Shown here piece after piece: positions 62,059 to 64,000 of a stretch of DNA of 64,000 nucleotides (position 1 is the first letter of the stretch; each line of letters starts with the position of its first letter). Made by a program: the position numbers and the translations under genes. The notes under the pieces were generated by a model that searched no databases, was not told where the DNA came from, and worked only from the letters and a program-made list of their open reading frames with translations. Source of the stretch: Cognataquiflexum gelatinilyticum. Lineage in GTDB: Bacteria; Bacteroidota; Bacteroidia; Cytophagales; Cyclobacteriaceae. The DNA lies in assembly GCF_024813435.1 (NCBI RefSeq), contig NZ_JANAEZ010000003.1, positions 372,001 through 436,000 on the forward strand, written 5' to 3'.

Positions 62059-62307
62059 TTAAGCAACTAAAACATTTACAGCTTCAACCTTGGTAATCTC
62101 AGGAACTGACCTTTTGATTGCTTCTTCAACGCCGGCCTTTAGGGTCATGGTTGACATTGGGCAGGAACTACAGGTTCCGGTCAATTCTAATCTCAGAATA
62201 AAATCATCTGTAACTTCCACAATTCTTACATTTCCTCCATCAGCCTCCAAATATGGCCTGATGCTGTCCAATGCTGCTTCAATTCTTTCACTAAGAGGTA
62301 AACTCAT
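62059..62307 (-). CDS. NifU-like Fe-S scaffold protein
   Basis: An 82-residue NifU C-terminal domain (Nfu type). The cysteine pair is C46 and C49 in GTCSSCPM, and the domain includes PYLEADGGNVRIVEV. Such proteins carry 4Fe-4S clusters to target enzymes. The gene is eight bases downstream of apbC, which encodes a matching Fe-S carrier, so they form a functional pair. Confidence 0.94.
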   Translation of the reverse strand: MSLPLSERIEAALDSIRPYLEADGGNVRIVEVTDDFILRLELTGTCSSCPMSTMTLKAGVEEAIKRSVPEITKVEAVNVLVA

Positions 62308-62315
62308 TTATTTTT

Positions 62316-63407
62316 TTAATTTACTTGTACAACTTCAGTTTTATTTTTTTCAGCATTCCTTATGGCAACCTGTCTGGCTACTGCCTCTGCCAATGCTGAG
62401 AAGGCTTTTTCGGTAATTCCTGATTTCAATACGGCAGGAAATCCAGAATCGCCGCTTTCCCGGATGCTTTGAACGATCGGGATTTCACCAAGCAGAGGAA
62501 CATCAAATCTCTCTGCAAGTCTTTTTCCTCCCTCTTTGCCAAACAAGTAATACTTGTTTTCAGGCAATTCCTCTGGCGAAAAATAGGCCATATTTTCCAC
62601 AACACCTAAGATGGGAACGTTTATTTGGGGCTGTCTAAACATAGTCAAACCTTTTGTTGCATCCCCTAAAGCCACTTTTTGTGGAGTAGTGACAATGACC
62701 ACCCCGGTGACAGGAACTGTCTGGACCATAGTCAGGTGAATGTCAGAGGTACCCGGTGGCAAATCGATAAGCAGGTAATCCAAATCACCCCATTCCACAT
62801 CGCCTATAAATTGCTTCAAGGCAGAACTAGCCATTGGTCCCCGCCAAACCACCGCTGAGTCAGCAGGAGTCAAGAAACCAATGGACATCAATTTGACACC
62901 ATATTGTTCTATGGGTATGATGATGTTTTTTCCTTCTACCTGTTTTACTGACGGTTGCTCGGCTTCTACATTGAACATAATAGGGATCGAAGGACCTGAA
63001 ATGTCAGCATCTATCAATCCAACTTTAGCTCCCATTTTTGCAAGTGCGACCGCTAGATTAGAAGCAGTAGTGGATTTTCCGACCCCACCTTTGCCTGAGG
63101 CAATGGCAATTATGTTTTTTACCTGTGGCAGCAAAGGAGCATTTGCCCTACTGCTCGTCACATTGGAAGTCATGTGAATATCCAAAACGATATTCCTTCC
63201 AAATGTCTCTTCCAAGACTTCTATGCAATTATTTTTGATAACTTCTTTGAGCGGACAAGCAGGGGTAGTGAGCACTACCTTAAAACTGATTTTATTTTCT
63301 GCCACATCAAGATTCTGAATCATTCCCAATGTCACCAAATCCTTTTTTAAATCAGGATCCTGTACCTTGGAAAGCGCTTTAAGAATGTCGTTTTTTTCTA
63401 TTTTCAT
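62316..63407 (-). CDS. apbC: P-loop Fe-S cluster carrier ATPase, Mrp/NBP35 family
   Basis: A 363-residue protein with an N-terminal DUF59 (MIP18-like) domain (about 5-85) and an ATPase domain. The deviant Walker A is GKGGVGKST at 105-113, with DADISGPS following and VVTTPQKVALGDATKG later. Where most relatives have a cluster-binding CxxC after VENM, this protein has AYFSPEELPENKYY. The family transfers Fe-S clusters. Not to be confused with the mrpA-G antiporter genes. It leads a two-gene operon with the NifU-like gene, and diverges from dnaG. Confidence 0.93.
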   Translation of the reverse strand: MKIEKNDILKALSKVQDPDLKKDLVTLGMIQNLDVAENKISFKVVLTTPACPLKEVIKNNCIEVLEETFGRNIVLDIHMTSNVTSSRANAPLLPQVKNIIAIASGKGGVGKSTTASNLAVALAKMGAKVGLIDADISGPSIPIMFNVEAEQPSVKQVEGKNIIIPIEQYGVKLMSIGFLTPADSAVVWRGPMASSALKQFIGDVEWGDLDYLLIDLPPGTSDIHLTMVQTVPVTGVVIVTTPQKVALGDATKGLTMFRQPQINVPILGVVENMAYFSPEELPENKYYLFGKEGGKRLAERFDVPLLGEIPIVQSIRESGDSGFPAVLKSGITEKAFSALAEAVARQVAIRNAEKNKTEVVQVN

Positions 63408-63565
63408 TTTTTAATGAGGTAAACCCGACTGCAAAATAGGCTATAATTATAGCAATTGAAAAACCTATATGATACATCAAGCACGAAATATTTCAAAATC
63501 ATTAACTTTCTTCCCTAGCAATAAGTTTCGTATTTAATCTGTCCTGTTTTTGATGGAATACTTTT

Positions 63566-63573
63566 TATCTTTG
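63566..63573 (+). promoter_or_regulatory. Candidate -7 element for dnaG
   Basis: The plus strand reads TATCTTTG, an exact TAnnTTTG match, 21 bases before the GTG start. No -33 TTG at standard spacing was found. Confidence 0.42.
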
Positions 63574-63594
63574 ATTCCCAAAATTTAAAAATAA

Positions 63595-64000
63595 GTGATA
63601 AGCAGAAATACCACAGACAAGGTCAGGGAAAGGGTGGACATCGAGGAGGTGGTCAATGATTATGTGCCATTGAAAAAAAAGGGGCAAAATCTTTGGGCTT
63701 GTTGTCCTTTTCATAATGAGAGTACTCCTTCATTCTCTGTCTCACCTGCCAAGCAGATATATAAATGTTTTGGCTGCGGAAAGGCAGGGGATCCTATCCA
63801 ATTTGTAATGGATATTGAAGGAATAGGTTTCAATGAGGCTATCCGGCAATTGGCGCAGAAATACGGTATAGAAATCGAGGAGGACAAGCAAGTTACTCCA
63901 GAGGCTGTTCAGGCATTTAATGAAAAGGAAAGCTTATATATTGCTTTGAATTTTGCCAAGGAATTTTTTGTACAAAACCTTCAAAAGGAAGAGGGGAAAG
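63595..64000 (+). CDS. dnaG: DNA primase (3' end outside window)
   Basis: The start of the primase gene, 135 codons in view. It begins with GTG at 63595 and the reading M-I-S-R-N-T-T; an in-frame TAA lies directly upstream, so no longer start exists. The N-terminal CHC2 zinc finger has ligands C37, H40, C58 and C61, with LWACCPFHNESTPSFSV and YKCFGCGKAGD. This domain recognises the template and regulates primer length; the TOPRIM catalytic domain is beyond the window. Confidence 0.96.
   Translation, partial: MISRNTTDKVRERVDIEEVVNDYVPLKKKGQNLWACCPFHNESTPSFSVSPAKQIYKCFGCGKAGDPIQFVMDIEGIGFNEAIRQLAQKYGIEIEEDKQVTPEAVQAFNEKESLYIALNFAKEFFVQNLQKEEGK

Overview
The window is a stretch of chromosome from a Bacteroidota bacterium, most likely order Cytophagales (Cyclobacteriaceae-like). 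The lineage is inferred from type IX secretion (T9SS) sorting domains, a PorP/SprF-like outer-membrane protein, Bat-type VWA/TPR proteins, a TonB receptor paired with a DUF4249 lipoprotein, and -7 promoter elements of the TAnnTTTG type. No plasmid, phage, insertion sequence or CRISPR array is visible. Most of the content is ordinary core and accessory chromosome.

Layout. 1-5.6 kb: minus-strand housekeeping genes (queuosine-precursor transporter cut by the window edge, rnz, STAS protein, purC, YwqK-like repeat protein, thiolase). 5.6-5.87 kb: degenerate intergenic repeats. 5.87-7.7 kb: a reduced bat pair. 7.8-12.2 kb: TonB receptor, DUF4249 lipoprotein, THUMP methyltransferase. 12.4-16.8 kb: M28 peptidase, Nudix/winged-helix regulator, AI-2E-type membrane protein. 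16.8-17.1 kb: a Ser-Pro-Leu tRNA operon with a well-formed promoter. 17.7-19.5 kb: a PAS protein with a degenerate histidine-kinase dimerisation segment next to a stand-alone LytTR regulator. 19.5-22.1 kb: queA, menC, cold-shock protein. 22.3-29.2 kb: a complete seven-gene mrp (mnh) Na+/H+ antiporter operon with a lactonase-type lipoprotein as its coupled last gene. 29.4-35.9 kb: ppc, potassium channel, OsmC, S9 peptidase.

36.2-39.1 kb is a compact stress-type cluster: a Lys-rich repeat protein with an interrupted frame, DUF892, a 39-residue membrane peptide, a YflT-like protein, DUF4142 and a PPOX-fold protein. 39.4-53.7 kb is a surface module: a PorP/SprF-like protein, a 3451-residue SprB-like T9SS adhesin and an OmpA/PD40 protein with two tandem OmpA domains. 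The adhesin contains 24 in-register 306-bp repeats (43047-50390), the most striking feature of the window. 54.1-62 kb carries an M28 peptidase, rhodanese, two T9SS type A cargo proteins (one an M43 metalloprotease) and a PASTA protein. The right end has a NifU-like protein, the P-loop ATPase ApbC/Mrp, and the start of dnaG.

How the genes fit together. The 41.7-53.7 kb genes plausibly form one T9SS-dependent surface structure: PorP/SprF anchors or exports the giant adhesin, and the OmpA protein links the assembly to peptidoglycan. The mrp operon provides sodium/proton homeostasis. The stress cluster looks like a general envelope/oxidative stress regulon. All functions are inferred from sequence patterns read by eye; no database search was run.
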